Origin: RYN-133 sp036497285
Lineage (GTDB): Bacteria > Actinomycetota > Actinomycetes > Mycobacteriales > Jatrophihabitantaceae
Direction: 5' to 3'
Assembly: GCA_036497285.1 (NCBI GenBank)
Contig: DASXJR010000061.1
Location: 1-64,000, forward strand
DNA length: 64,000 nucleotides
In this document: positions 16,881-26,867 of the stretch, piece by piece
Position numbering within the stretch: position 1 is the stretch's first letter
Layout of the letters: each line of letters begins with the position of its first letter
The notes under the pieces: model-generated
Databases searched by the model: none
Told to the model about the DNA's origin: nothing
What the model saw: the letters and a program-made list of their open reading frames with translations, nothing else
Program-made: the position numbers and the translations under genes

Positions 16881-17762
16881 ATGACGCAGCCCCCACACGG
16901 ACAGCAGCCCGAGCAGCCGCCTGGACAGGGCGAGCCGTACCAGCCCCAGCAGCCGCCTGCGCAGGGCGAGCCGTACCAGCCCGAGCAGTCCGGGTCCGGC
17001 AGCACTCAGTCCGGCGAGCCGGGCTACGGCCAGAACCAGCCGGGCTACGGCCAGAGCCAGCCGGCTCCCGGTCAGGGGCAGTACTCCCAAAGCCAGTACG
17101 GGCAGAACCAGTACCCCCAGAACCAGTACGGGCAGCAGAGCTACGGCGCCGCCCCGGCCGCCATGGCGACGTCGAAGGGCCGGTTCAACGTGGTGGCGGG
17201 CGTGCTGGCCGGCATCGCCGCCATCCTCGGGATCCTGTCGCTGTTCGTGTTCGGCTGGTACCGCGACAACTACCGCAGTGTCAGCGGTGGGAACAACGCC
17301 AGCAGCAGCTCGAAATTCTCCAAGCTGCACGACAGCCTGGGGAACTTCAAGGATCAGGCCGACTCCCACCCGTCGATCGGCCGATTCCTCCACTTCGGCA
17401 TCTCACCGACCTACTTCGGCTGGCTCGGTTATCTGTTGATCATCGCCGCCGTGGTGCTGGCGTTTGTCGCCGCGGCCCCGCTCGGCGGGGCGGTTGTAGC
17501 GGTCAAGTTCTTGGCGGCGCTCGTTGCCCTCGCCGGTCTCGGTCTGACCCTGTGGGCGATCGACCTGATCGCGGTGGACAAGCCCTTCGTCGACCAGTAC
17601 CTGAACGGTCAGAAGGCGCCGAGTTACCTCGACTACCTGAAACACACCAGCTTCGGCGCCTGGGCCATGCTGCTGGCATTCCTGCTGTGCTTCATCGCCG
17701 CCTTGCTGCCGCCCAAGCGCAAGACCTACGTCACCACGGCACCGGGATCAGCCCGGTACTGA
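16881..17762 (+). CDS. Membrane protein with Pro/Gln/Tyr-rich tail, paralogous architecture to the preceding gene
   Basis: 293 residues. The N-terminal ~95 hold two near-identical GQGEPYQP units and then GYGQNQ, QYSQSQYGQNQYPQNQYG-type repeats. Four membrane spans follow (VAGVLAGIAAILGILSLF; WLGYLLIIAAVVLAFVAA; FLAALVALAGLGLTLWAI; AMLLAFLLCFIAALL) with a polar loop of about 60 residues after TM1, and a basic C-terminus. Layout matches the previous gene (tail, TM1, loop, three TMs), but the loop differs. It ends convergently against serB. Function is unknown. Confidence 0.86.
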   Translation: MTQPPHGQQPEQPPGQGEPYQPQQPPAQGEPYQPEQSGSGSTQSGEPGYGQNQPGYGQSQPAPGQGQYSQSQYGQNQYPQNQYGQQSYGAAPAAMATSKGRFNVVAGVLAGIAAILGILSLFVFGWYRDNYRSVSGGNNASSSSKFSKLHDSLGNFKDQADSHPSIGRFLHFGISPTYFGWLGYLLIIAAVVLAFVAAAPLGGAVVAVKFLAALVALAGLGLTLWAIDLIAVDKPFVDQYLNGQKAPSYLDYLKHTSFGAWAMLLAFLLCFIAALLPPKRKTYVTTAPGSARY

Positions 17763-17796
17763 TCTTCGCTGCGTCTCGTGGATCGCGGGGGCTGCG

Positions 17797-18975
17797 TCAG
17801 GGCGACGCGGCCTCCGCGATCTCGTCTCTGGTCACGCCGAGCAGGAACAGCACGCTGTCGAGGTAGGGGACGTTGACCACGGCGTCCGCAGCCGCCCGCA
17901 ACGCCGCCTTGGCGTTGAACGCGATCCCGAGACCTGCCCGCTCGAGCATCGCGACATCATTCGCGCCATCGCCGACCGCGACCGTCTGACTCAACGGGAC
18001 GTCGAACTTCTCGGCGAAGCGCATGAGCGCCTCGGCCTTGCCGGCCGCGTCGACGATCGGACCCGACACCCGACCGGTGAGTACCCCGTCGACGATCTCG
18101 AGTTCGTTCGCGGCGGCGAAGTCGAGATCGAGTTCGTCGACGAAGCGGGAGATCACCGCGGTGAAGCCGCCGCTGACAACCCCGACGTGATAGCCCAGCC
18201 GGCGAAGCGTTCGCACGAACGTGGCCGCACCCGGGGTGAGCTCGAGTGCTGTGCGCACCTCGGCGAGCACACTCGCGGGCAATCCCGCCAGCAGCGCGAC
18301 CCGCTCGCGCAGCGAATCGGCGAAGTCGAGCTCGCCCGCCATCGCGGCAGCGGTGATGGCGCGCACCTCTTCAGCGACGCCGGCCCGCTCGGCGAGCACG
18401 TCGATCGCCTCGCCCCGGATCAAGGTCGAATCGACGTCGAGCACGACCAGACGCTTGGCCTTGCGTCGCAGGCCCGCTGGTTCGACAGCGATATCGACCC
18501 CGGTGTCCTCGGCGGCCTGAACCAAGCCCGCCTGCACGGCGCTCGGGTCGGCGGTGCGCACGACCAACTCCAGCGCTGTCACCGGATCGGTCGACAGCTG
18601 GGTGACGGCCTCGATGTTTCCGCCGGCGTCGGCAATCTGCTGCGCCACGTGGCCTACCGCGCCGGCGCGCAGTGGGTGGCCGAGGATCGTCACGTGGATC
18701 CGTACGCCCGAGCCCGCCGGACGGGCGACGTCGTCGGCGACTGCGAGCTCGCAGTCCATGCCCAGGGCGCCGGCCGCGCGGGTCACCGAGTTGCGCAGGG
18801 ACGCGGTGTCACCGCGAAGCTCGACGAGCACGGTCAGGATCAGCCGATCCCGGATCACCACCTGCTCGACGTCGCGTACATCGACGTCGTGTGCGGCCAG
18901 CACCGCGAAGAACGACGCCGTCACGCCAGGACGGTCGCGACCGGTGACGGTCACGAGGACGGACGTGGGACGCAT
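17797..18975 (-). CDS. serB: Phosphoserine phosphatase with tandem ACT domains (SerB2 type)
   Basis: 392 residues: two N-terminal ACT domains (about 1-80 with VTGRDRPGVTASFFAVL, and 90-170) and a C-terminal HAD phosphatase. HAD motif I is VLDVDSTLI, motif II VVSGGFTA, and motif III/IV GKAEAL and AVGDGANDVAML. It catalyses the last step of serine synthesis; in Mycobacterium SerB2 the ACT domains allow feedback control by serine. The start is the ATG with GGAGGACACC upstream; a TTG directly before is a weaker choice. Adjacent ctaD on the same strand reproduces the mycobacterial order. Confidence 0.94.
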   Translation of the reverse strand: MRPTSVLVTVTGRDRPGVTASFFAVLAAHDVDVRDVEQVVIRDRLILTVLVELRGDTASLRNSVTRAAGALGMDCELAVADDVARPAGSGVRIHVTILGHPLRAGAVGHVAQQIADAGGNIEAVTQLSTDPVTALELVVRTADPSAVQAGLVQAAEDTGVDIAVEPAGLRRKAKRLVVLDVDSTLIRGEAIDVLAERAGVAEEVRAITAAAMAGELDFADSLRERVALLAGLPASVLAEVRTALELTPGAATFVRTLRRLGYHVGVVSGGFTAVISRFVDELDLDFAAANELEIVDGVLTGRVSGPIVDAAGKAEALMRFAEKFDVPLSQTVAVGDGANDVAMLERAGLGIAFNAKAALRAAADAVVNVPYLDSVLFLLGVTRDEIAEAASP

Positions 18976-19045
18976 CAAAGGGTGTCCTCCCGGACGGGCC
19001 GGTCGCTTACATCACCGGGCACGGGAGCCCGTGACAGCGGAGAAC

Positions 19046-20851
19046 CTACTCGTCCGGGTCTGTGTCGCGGCTGCCCGCGCGCGCCCCGGACGACGACACG
19101 GTTGAGCCGACCAGTTGCTCGGCGCGGCTGCTGTGCCTCCGCCCGGCATGCGCCTCCTCCTCGAGTTGGCGCAGCAGGTGCGGGTAGTGGTGCTCGAACG
19201 CAGGGCGCTCCGAGCGGATGCGAGGGATCGACAGGAAGTTGTGCCGCGGCGGCGGGGTGGTCGTCGCCCACTCGAGCGAGTTGCCGTAACCCCACGGGTC
19301 GTCTGCGGTGACAACCTCGCCGAACCGGTAGCTGCGGTACACGTTGTAGACGAACGGCAGGAACGAGGCACCCAGCACGAACGAGCCGATCGTCGAGAAC
19401 GTGTTCAGGCCGGTGAACCCGTCGGTCGGCAGGTAGTCGGCGTACCGGCGTGGCATGCCCTCGGCACCGAGCCAGTGCTGGACGAGGAACGTCGCGTGGA
19501 AGCCGAGGAAAGTCAGCCAGAAGTGCACCTTGCCGAGCTTCTCGTCGAGGTAGCGCCCGGTGAACTTCGGGAACCAGAAGTAGATCCCGGAGTACACCGC
19601 GAACACGATCGTGCCGAACAGCACGTAGTGGAAGTGCGCGACGACGAAGTAGCTGTCGGACACCTGGAAGTCGACCGGCGGGCTGGCGAGCAGGACGCCC
19701 GTCAGGCCACCGAACAGGAAGGTGACCAAGAACCCGAGCGCGAAGATCATCGGTGTCTCGAACGTGACCGCGCCGCGCCACATCGACCCGATCCAGTTGA
19801 AGAACTTGATTCCGGTCGGGACGGCGATCAGGAACGTCATGAACGAGAAGAACGGCAGCAGCACGGCGCCGGTGGTGAACATGTGGTGCGCCCACACCGC
19901 CAGCGAAAGGGCCGCGATCGACAGCGTCGCGAACACCATGCCCTTGTAGCCGAACAACGGCTTGCGGCTGAACACCGGGATGACTTCGGTGATGATGCCG
20001 AAGAACGGGAGGGCGATGATGTAGACCTCGGGGTGCCCGAAGAACCAGAAGAGGTGCTGCCAGAGGATCGCGCCGTTGTTCTGCACGTCGAACACCTGCG
20101 CACCCATGTGCCGATCGATCCAGACCACCAGCAGCGCGGCGGTGAGGATCGGGAAGGCGAGCAGAATCAGCAGGCTCGTGACGAGGATGTTCCAGGTGAA
20201 GATCGGCATCCGGAACATCGTCATGCCGGGTGCGCGCAGGGTGATCACGGTCGTCACCATGTTCACCGCGCCGAGGATGGTGCCGAGGCCGGCGACTGCG
20301 AGGCCCATGATCCACAGGTCCGCGCCGGCGCCCGGGCTGTTGATCTCGCTGGTCAGCGGCGCGTAGAAGGTCCAGCCGACGTCCGCCGCGCCGCCCGGGG
20401 TCAGGAATCCGCCGAGCGCGATCAACGCGCCGAAGAGGAAAAGCCAGTAGGAGAAGGCGTTCAGCCTGGGGAACGCGACGTCCGGCGAGCCGATCTGCAG
20501 GGGCAGCACCAGGTTCGCGAAGGCGAACACGATGGGCGTCGCGAAGAACAGCAGCATGACTGTGCCGTGCATCGTGATCAGCTGGTTGTACTGCTCGGGC
20601 GACAGGAACTGCATGCCCGGACGGGCGAGCTCGGCACGCATGAGCAGTGCCATGACCCCGCCCACCGCGAAGAACAACAACGAGGTGACCAGGTACATCC
20701 GGCCGATCATCTTGTGATCAGTCGTGCGCAGCATCCGGCCGAGCAGCGCACCCTTCTGGAACTCCGTGACGGGGAAGGGTCGGGAGACGATCGGCTCCGG
20801 TCCGTCAGGGCCGGGCGCAGCGGCCGGGGGCCGCTCTGCGGTTGTCGTCAC
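19046..20851 (-). CDS. ctaD: Cytochrome c oxidase subunit I (aa3 type)
   Basis: 601-residue haem-copper oxidase catalytic subunit with 12 or more membrane spans. Ligands and signatures: ITMHGTVMLLFF (haem a His), HPEVYIIALP (CuB His cross-linked to Tyr), VWAHHMFTTG (CuB His pair) and VAHFHYVLFG (haem a3 and a His). C-terminal LEWATTTPPPRHNF is typical of actinobacterial CtaD. The GTG start is preferred over a TTG nine bases earlier because GAGG then has workable spacing. The subunit belongs to the bc1-aa3 supercomplex; other subunits lie outside the window. Confidence 0.97.
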   Translation of the reverse strand: MTTTAERPPAAAPGPDGPEPIVSRPFPVTEFQKGALLGRMLRTTDHKMIGRMYLVTSLLFFAVGGVMALLMRAELARPGMQFLSPEQYNQLITMHGTVMLLFFATPIVFAFANLVLPLQIGSPDVAFPRLNAFSYWLFLFGALIALGGFLTPGGAADVGWTFYAPLTSEINSPGAGADLWIMGLAVAGLGTILGAVNMVTTVITLRAPGMTMFRMPIFTWNILVTSLLILLAFPILTAALLVVWIDRHMGAQVFDVQNNGAILWQHLFWFFGHPEVYIIALPFFGIITEVIPVFSRKPLFGYKGMVFATLSIAALSLAVWAHHMFTTGAVLLPFFSFMTFLIAVPTGIKFFNWIGSMWRGAVTFETPMIFALGFLVTFLFGGLTGVLLASPPVDFQVSDSYFVVAHFHYVLFGTIVFAVYSGIYFWFPKFTGRYLDEKLGKVHFWLTFLGFHATFLVQHWLGAEGMPRRYADYLPTDGFTGLNTFSTIGSFVLGASFLPFVYNVYRSYRFGEVVTADDPWGYGNSLEWATTTPPPRHNFLSIPRIRSERPAFEHHYPHLLRQLEEEAHAGRRHSSRAEQLVGSTVSSSGARAGSRDTDPDE

Positions 20852-21094
20852 TACCTGCAACCTCGCTCTACAACGCGGTCTCGTCCGTCAGGAAAACAAT
20901 AGTCGCCCTGGTCCCGGCGGAGGTCACCGGCACCCCGGCGCGGTTGCCGAGGAATCGCGCGGCAACCCGCACAATTGTGAGCACGCAATGTGACGAGACA
21001 TTTCGGGAATTGCGCGTGGCATGTCAAACTCGTGTCAAGTTTGTCGACGGACAGACGACCGGATACCGCAGTGCACCCGCAAGGGGGATCTCCC

Positions 21095-24000
21095 GTGGCT
21101 CGACTGGCGTTGCGCGGGAGCCTGCGTCGCCGTCGTGCGCGACACCAGAGCAGCACGGCCGGCTTCCGGCCCAGCGCCCGCGTCGAGGCCGCAGGTGTCC
21201 CGTCACGCACCCAGGCCGTCGCGCTGCTGGGCGTGCTGGTGCTCGTCGCAGCCGGGATCACCGCCGTCTCGTACCTGATCAAGCCTGCGAAGGCGCGCTC
21301 GTTCGACCTGTTGTACGGCTCGGTGTACATCGACGACAGCACCTCCCCCGTGGCCGTCGACCTCGCCAGTGGTCGGCCCACCGTCCGGCTGGCCAACGCC
21401 TACACCGCCGTGTCGGCCGAGTCGCCGTCGGACATCGACGTCTACCCGCTCGGCGGGCAGAACACGCTGCTGCTCGACCCCACAAGCGGCGAGTTCAACA
21501 TGGTCGACAGCACCGGTTTCGTGATCAAGTCGAGCGACGGTGGCGTGCCGCTGCCGCGCAGCGGCGCGAACGGTAACGCGACCGCGGTCCCGTCCGGCTC
21601 GTCGGCCTACATCCTGCGCAGCACTGCACGGCGCACCTCGATCTACCTGGTCAGCGCGGCGACTGTCTCCGCGGCGGTCGGCGCTCAGAGTGGGGCGAAG
21701 GCACGGGCGTACGCGACGCTGCCGAGCCCGCTGTCCGACGACGCCGTCCCGGCCGCCCAGGCCAACGGTGAGCTGTGGGTCCTTGGTGCCGGCGTCGGGC
21801 ACACCCGCACCATCACCCGGCTCAGCGTCCCGACCGGCAGCAACGCCGGCGTGACGCTCGAATCGACGCCGGAGGGAACGGTCACGGGTCCGTCCGCCGT
21901 CACCTCCGCGACCGCCGATCCGGACGGCACCGGGGGCGACATCGCCGCGGTCGCGTCCTCGGACGAGGTGCGCGTCTTCCGTGGCACGCAGCAGGTCACC
22001 GTGCCGGTGTCGGCCGGGCGCGGGGTCGACAAGATCCTGCCGGCGAGCAACGCGCAGGGCACCCTGGTCTTCCTGTACCACTCGGCGGCGGGCTGGTTCC
22101 GGGTCGAGGTCCCTGCCGCGGCCGGCCACTCCGCACGCATCGACCAGCTGTCGGCCATCTCGCCCGGTGCCCGGCTGGTCACCCCCGCGCAGAGCAACGC
22201 GCAGAACGACGCACAGACCTACACGATGGACACCTCGGGCAGCGGCGCGCTGTGGCAGATCGACAACCAGGGCAGGGCAGAGACCGTCCCGGGCGCAGCC
22301 GCCTACCCGCTCAAGGCGGGCGAGCGGCCCGCCTACGGGCAGACCCAGGTGATCGCCGACGGCAGCCGCGTGATCTTCAACAGCCGGGACAACCTCGACG
22401 CCGAGGTCGTGTTCGGCGACGGCAGCCATCCCCCGCGCAGGATCTACAAGCACGCGGCCGTGCAGGTGGACCCGTCCGGAGCGACCGCGCTCGCCGACGC
22501 CCACGCGACCGGCAGGTCGCGGCACCCCGGCAAGTCACACAAGCCGACCAAGACCGTCAAGCGCCCGCCGCAGACGATCAACGACAAGATCGACTGCAAG
22601 GTGGCCAAGCAGGTCCCCCGGGTCCCGGTCCTCATCGCCGGCGATCGCGCGGCCCGCTCGATCGAACTGCAGTGGCTCTACAACCGGCTCGACCCGTCCG
22701 ACTGCCTGCCCTCGACCTACTACGTCGACATCAAGGTGCTCTCGTCCGATTCGCCGACGCCGCCGAGGAGTGAGGTGCCGGTGCAGGGCCAGACCGGTGT
22801 CACGCTGACCCACCTGTTCCCCGCAACCGAGTACGAGCTCAGCGTCACCGCCTACATCAACGGCCTGCACTCCACCTCGGCACCGCTGCGCGTCACAACC
22901 GGGCCGGAGGGGCCGGCCGCGCCGACGGACGTACGGGCCGACACCGACAGTAGCGGCAACTGGACGGTCTCGTGGAACTCGTGCGGGGGGATCAAACAGG
23001 GCTGCGTGCCCAGCACGACCTGGAACCTGATCCCGAGCTTCTGCGACGGACGCGGGCTCTCAGCCGTCCCCGAGAAGCTCACCTTCCCCGGCGACCCGAC
23101 GGTGCACTCGTTCACCCGCACCTATCCGGGCAACACCAGCCTGCTCGGCCGGGCGCTGTGCTTCTCCGTCCAGGGGGTGAGCCCGCAGGGCACGATCGGA
23201 ACCACCAGCGAACAAACCCGCCCGGCGGTGAGCTGGACGGCCCCGAATCCCACCGCACTCACGTTGACCGCGTCGCAGCCGGGCGACACCACGTTCGGAT
23301 CGACCACGACCACCACGGTCGACCTCGACCTCGGCGCCAACCCGGTCCGCGACGTCGGCGGCGTTGGTGCCACGATCACACTCCGGCTCACCGGCCCGGA
23401 CGGCACGAAGACCAAAACCGTGACGTGGGACGGGCGCACCGACCGGGTGTCGACCGTGTTCCCCGGGATCCGCGCCGGGGCCCAGTACACGGCCGCCGCA
23501 TCGATCGCTGCGCCCGGCCACCCGGACAGCGCCGTCACGCGCGGTCCGGTCACCGTGACCACCCGGGCGCAGTGGCCGGCGATCAGCGCCCAGGCGTCCT
23601 GCCCGCCGGCATCAGGCGCGGTCACGCTCAGCTGCACGCTCGTGGTCAGCTTGTCCGGACCGTCCAGCGGCCAGGCCAACGGCGAGCGGTTCGACGTCGT
23701 CGACAGCGGGGTCGTGTGCGGCAACACCGGATTCGGGCTCGCCGGCTCGAACATCGACCCCTCCCGCGATGCGATCACCCGATCGGTCGACCTGCTTCAG
23801 TACAACGGCACCTGCACCGTCACCGTCCACCTGGCCGAGTCGCCGGGCGCAACCAGCACCCCGGTGTTCGGCGGCACCACCTCGCCGGCCATCACCCGGA
23901 CGGTCGACCTCGGGCACGCGTCCACCCTCGACGCCGGCCAAGGCGACTTCAGCGCGCAATGGGACAAGCACGACGGGTCGAGCGTGCTGATCCAGTACAC

Positions 24001-24670
24001 CGGCACCAAGTCCGACAATGACGTCGCGGCGATCGCGGAGAACTGGCAGGAGGCGCTGTACGCCCCGGACGGCACGTTCTGCGGCTCGTCGACCCAGCAA
24101 CCCACCTCGCACGGCATCTACCTCGATGTGAACCCGGCGAGCTGCGTCAACGACCACGGCGACCAGACCGGGTGGCATACCACGGTCAGCTACTACGACA
24201 AGGGCACGCCGAACCAGCACAGCTACAGCTACACGCTGGCGGGCACCCCGCCGGGATACGTGCCTTGCACCGTGTCGGCTTCGAACTTCGCCGCGGCGTG
24301 GGACAGCACCGCCGACCCGAACAACCCGACCATCACGATCACCTTCGGCGCGGACGGCAACACCAACCTCGCCGGCTGCTCGAACTGGTCGTACACGATC
24401 ATCAAGGACGTCTCGCAAACCTGCGGATCGGCTGAACCCGACGGCGGCAGCCCCGCCAGCGGAAACAACCAGACCACGATGCAGGTCAAATGCGAGACGC
24501 CGCTCGGGCTGACCTGGCAGGTGCGCATCGACTACAACGGCCCCGAAGGTCCGCGCAACGGGCTCTACACCACCGTGCAGGGCGAACCGCCGCAGCCCCC
24601 GCCCCCCACGACCGATCCCGACCCGACGCCGACACCAACCGCTCCGACCCCCACGCCGTCCCCAACATGA
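21095..24670 (+). CDS. Large single-pass membrane protein with beta-propeller-like and fibronectin type III regions
   Basis: 1191 residues. A basic cytosolic N-terminus precedes one transmembrane segment at about 40-62 (AVALLGVLVLVAAGITAVSYL). An extracytoplasmic region of about 430 residues reads as repeated beta-strand units like a propeller. Then a basic linker, fibronectin type III modules (for example ATEYELSVTAYINGLHS; GPAAPTDVRADTDSSGNW) and further beta-sandwich repeats to a Pro/Thr-rich tail. The GTG start has AGGGGGA upstream. It heads the moxR–DUF58–transglutaminase-like series, a combination seen in other actinomycetes. It probably binds the cell wall or exported partners. Confidence 0.87.
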   Translation: MARLALRGSLRRRRARHQSSTAGFRPSARVEAAGVPSRTQAVALLGVLVLVAAGITAVSYLIKPAKARSFDLLYGSVYIDDSTSPVAVDLASGRPTVRLANAYTAVSAESPSDIDVYPLGGQNTLLLDPTSGEFNMVDSTGFVIKSSDGGVPLPRSGANGNATAVPSGSSAYILRSTARRTSIYLVSAATVSAAVGAQSGAKARAYATLPSPLSDDAVPAAQANGELWVLGAGVGHTRTITRLSVPTGSNAGVTLESTPEGTVTGPSAVTSATADPDGTGGDIAAVASSDEVRVFRGTQQVTVPVSAGRGVDKILPASNAQGTLVFLYHSAAGWFRVEVPAAAGHSARIDQLSAISPGARLVTPAQSNAQNDAQTYTMDTSGSGALWQIDNQGRAETVPGAAAYPLKAGERPAYGQTQVIADGSRVIFNSRDNLDAEVVFGDGSHPPRRIYKHAAVQVDPSGATALADAHATGRSRHPGKSHKPTKTVKRPPQTINDKIDCKVAKQVPRVPVLIAGDRAARSIELQWLYNRLDPSDCLPSTYYVDIKVLSSDSPTPPRSEVPVQGQTGVTLTHLFPATEYELSVTAYINGLHSTSAPLRVTTGPEGPAAPTDVRADTDSSGNWTVSWNSCGGIKQGCVPSTTWNLIPSFCDGRGLSAVPEKLTFPGDPTVHSFTRTYPGNTSLLGRALCFSVQGVSPQGTIGTTSEQTRPAVSWTAPNPTALTLTASQPGDTTFGSTTTTTVDLDLGANPVRDVGGVGATITLRLTGPDGTKTKTVTWDGRTDRVSTVFPGIRAGAQYTAAASIAAPGHPDSAVTRGPVTVTTRAQWPAISAQASCPPASGAVTLSCTLVVSLSGPSSGQANGERFDVVDSGVVCGNTGFGLAGSNIDPSRDAITRSVDLLQYNGTCTVTVHLAESPGATSTPVFGGTTSPAITRTVDLGHASTLDAGQGDFSAQWDKHDGSSVLIQYTGTKSDNDVAAIAENWQEALYAPDGTFCGSSTQQPTSHGIYLDVNPASCVNDHGDQTGWHTTVSYYDKGTPNQHSYSYTLAGTPPGYVPCTVSASNFAAAWDSTADPNNPTITITFGADGNTNLAGCSNWSYTIIKDVSQTCGSAEPDGGSPASGNNQTTMQVKCETPLGLTWQVRIDYNGPEGPRNGLYTTVQGEPPQPPPPTTDPDPTPTPTAPTPTPSPT

Positions 24671-24740
24671 GGCCGGCACGCGGGACCATCGCACCAGCCG
24701 ACACCGCCCACCCGAGCATCCCCGCAGCGAGGTAGCGCTT

Positions 24741-25712
24741 ATGACGAGCACCAAGTCCGAGGCGATCACGCAGGTCGCCCGCAACGTGGAGCGGCTGTCG
24801 ACCAACGTCGGCTACGTGATCCAGGGCAAGCCGGAGGTCATCCACAACGCGATCGTGTGCCTACTTGCCGAGGGTCACCTGTTGCTCGAGGACGTGCCGG
24901 GCACCGGCAAGACGTCCCTCGCCCGCGCAGTGGCAACGTCGCTGTCGATCTCGTGGAACCGCATCCAGTTCACGCCCGACCTGCTTCCCTCCGACGTCAC
25001 CGGCGTGTCCATCTACAACCAGAGCCGCGACGAGTTCGACTTCAAGCACGGCCCGATCTTCGCCAACATCGTCGTGGCGGACGAGATCAACCGTGCCTCG
25101 CCGAAGACGCAGTCGGCGCTGCTCGAGGTGATGGAGGAAGGCACCCTCTCCAACGACGCGATCGTGTACCCGATGCCGCGTCCCTTCATGGTCGTCGCGA
25201 CGCAGAACCCGATCGACATGGAAGGCACCTACATCCTTCCCGAGGCGCAGCTCGACCGGTTCCTGATGAAGCTGACCGTTGGTTACCCGAACGCCGAGGC
25301 CGAGGCTGCGGTGCTGCGAACGCAGAAGATGGGCCCTACCGTCGACCAGTTGCTTCCGGTACTCAGCGCGAACGACATCATGACGATGATCGACACCGTG
25401 CGGCACGTGGAAGTCACGCCCGCGCTCGAGCAGTACATCGTGGCGCTGTCGGCAGCGACCCGCACGATGTCCGAGCTGCGGTTGGGGGTCTCGCCGCGCG
25501 GCAGCCTGGCGTTGCTACGAGCCGCGCGGGCCTTCGCCGCGTCGATCGGCCGCACGTACGTCATCCCCGAGGACGTCAAGCAGATGGCGCCGGTCGTGCT
25601 GGCGCACCGCGTGATCCTGCAGCCTGACGCCGAATTGCAGGGACGTACCGGGGCGGAACTGATCGCCCGCGCGATGCAGAGCGTGCCGGTGCCACGCGGC
25701 GCCGACGCCTGA
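24741..25712 (+). CDS. MoxR-family AAA+ ATPase
   Basis: 323 residues. Walker A is LEDVPGTGKTSLAR, Walker B IVVADEINRASPKTQSALLE; sensor 1 sits in VVATQNPIDMEGTYILPEAQLDRFL, and the C-terminal AAA lid follows. MoxR ATPases act as chaperones for assembly or metal loading of partner complexes, almost always beside DUF58 proteins, as here (12 nt to the next gene). The reading frame and length are standard. Within this locus it may substitute for the missing EccA AAA+ ATPase, but that is inference only. Confidence 0.95.
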   Translation: MTSTKSEAITQVARNVERLSTNVGYVIQGKPEVIHNAIVCLLAEGHLLLEDVPGTGKTSLARAVATSLSISWNRIQFTPDLLPSDVTGVSIYNQSRDEFDFKHGPIFANIVVADEINRASPKTQSALLEVMEEGTLSNDAIVYPMPRPFMVVATQNPIDMEGTYILPEAQLDRFLMKLTVGYPNAEAEAAVLRTQKMGPTVDQLLPVLSANDIMTMIDTVRHVEVTPALEQYIVALSAATRTMSELRLGVSPRGSLALLRAARAFAASIGRTYVIPEDVKQMAPVVLAHRVILQPDAELQGRTGAELIARAMQSVPVPRGADA

Positions 25713-25724
25713 GCCGGCTGCTCT

Positions 25725-26867
25725 ATGACCAAGGCGGGACTCGCGGCCCTGATCGCCGGCGCCCTGACGCTGGGGCTGGGGTTGTGGCTCGAGTGGATCG
25801 CGTTCGATCTCGTCGGTGTCGGCCTGCTGGCCCTTGTGCTGATCGCGGTCCTCGTGGTGGTGCGCCCGTCGCCGCTCTCGATCGACCGCGCGATCCAGCC
25901 GCCGCGTGTGCCGAAGGGATCTCCGGCGATCGCGGTCCTGACCTTCGCCAACCGCGGCCGGCGCACCGTCGGCGTGACCGTCGCCAACCAACCGTTCGGC
26001 GACACGATGGTGCGCACCGTGATCCCGCGGGTGCGGCGCGGTGAGCGCGGCCTGCGCACCTATCGCCTGCCTACCCGCCGGCGCGGCATCTTCGACGTGG
26101 GACCGGTCGAGGTGACCCGCCGCGACTCGTTCGAACTGTTCCGACGCTCACGCCGCTACGGCGAGGTGGAGCGCATCTGGGTGTATCCCCGCCTGCTCGA
26201 CCTGCGCCCGATGCCGACCGGTCAGACCCGACATCTCGAAGGGCCGTCGTCGGACACCTCGCCGCAGGGCAACATCACCTTCCACCGACTGCGCGACTAC
26301 GTGGCCGGCGACGACCTGCGGTTGGTGCACTGGCGGTCGTCCGCGCGCACCGGCAAGCTCGTCGTCAAGCACAACGTCGACACCTCGCAGCCGTACACGA
26401 CCGTCCTGCTCGACCTGCGCCCCGGCCGCTACACGGCGGAGTCGTTCGAGGCTGCTGTCGACGTCGCCGCATCCGTCCTCGTGGTTAGTTCGGCCAACAA
26501 GGCGCCGGTCGAGCTGCGCCTGACCGACTCGACGGTGATCGGCGGTCCGCGCCTGCGCGATGTCACGCCGCTCATCGACCATCTCACCGGCGTAGCGCCG
26601 CACCGCACCGGGGAGCTGAAGAGTCAGCTGCTGGCGTTGCGTCGGACCCGCGGCGGCACCTCGCTGGTCGTGGTCACCGGGGTGCTCGACACCGAAGATC
26701 TGCCGTACGTCGCCGCGCTGCGACGCCGCTTCGAACGACTCGTCGTCGTCTCGTTGGATACCGAGCAACAGCGCTCGGTGCCGGTCCGGTTCCCCGGCGT
26801 GCGCGTGATCACGGCGCAGGACGCGGACGAGGCCCAGGCGGCGTGGAACGTGCAGGTGCTGACGTGA
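25725..26867 (+). CDS. DUF58 domain membrane protein
   Basis: 380 residues. Two adjacent N-terminal hydrophobic helices (GLAALIAGALTLGLGLWL and GVGLLALVLIAVLVVV) precede a von Willebrand-A-like DUF58 region. The DUF58 hallmark is clear: FHRLRDYVAGDDLRLVHW followed by RSSARTGKLVVKH. These proteins pair with MoxR ATPases and transglutaminase-type membrane proteins; the three are thought to work together at the envelope. The stop overlaps the next start (GTGA). Confidence 0.93.
   Translation: MTKAGLAALIAGALTLGLGLWLEWIAFDLVGVGLLALVLIAVLVVVRPSPLSIDRAIQPPRVPKGSPAIAVLTFANRGRRTVGVTVANQPFGDTMVRTVIPRVRRGERGLRTYRLPTRRRGIFDVGPVEVTRRDSFELFRRSRRYGEVERIWVYPRLLDLRPMPTGQTRHLEGPSSDTSPQGNITFHRLRDYVAGDDLRLVHWRSSARTGKLVVKHNVDTSQPYTTVLLDLRPGRYTAESFEAAVDVAASVLVVSSANKAPVELRLTDSTVIGGPRLRDVTPLIDHLTGVAPHRTGELKSQLLALRRTRGGTSLVVVTGVLDTEDLPYVAALRRRFERLVVVSLDTEQQRSVPVRFPGVRVITAQDADEAQAAWNVQVLT

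Noticed and set aside
16107..17160. Short tandem DNA repeats in the Tyr/Gln-rich coding tails as a possible CRISPR or satellite array
   Set aside because: Repeats are in frame, irregular in length and inside coding sequence; there are no unique spacers or flanking cas genes.
19115..20902. Plus-strand open frame of about 595 codons antisense to ctaD
   Set aside because: Composition is extreme (Glu/Arg/His) and it is the complement of a clear cytochrome oxidase gene.
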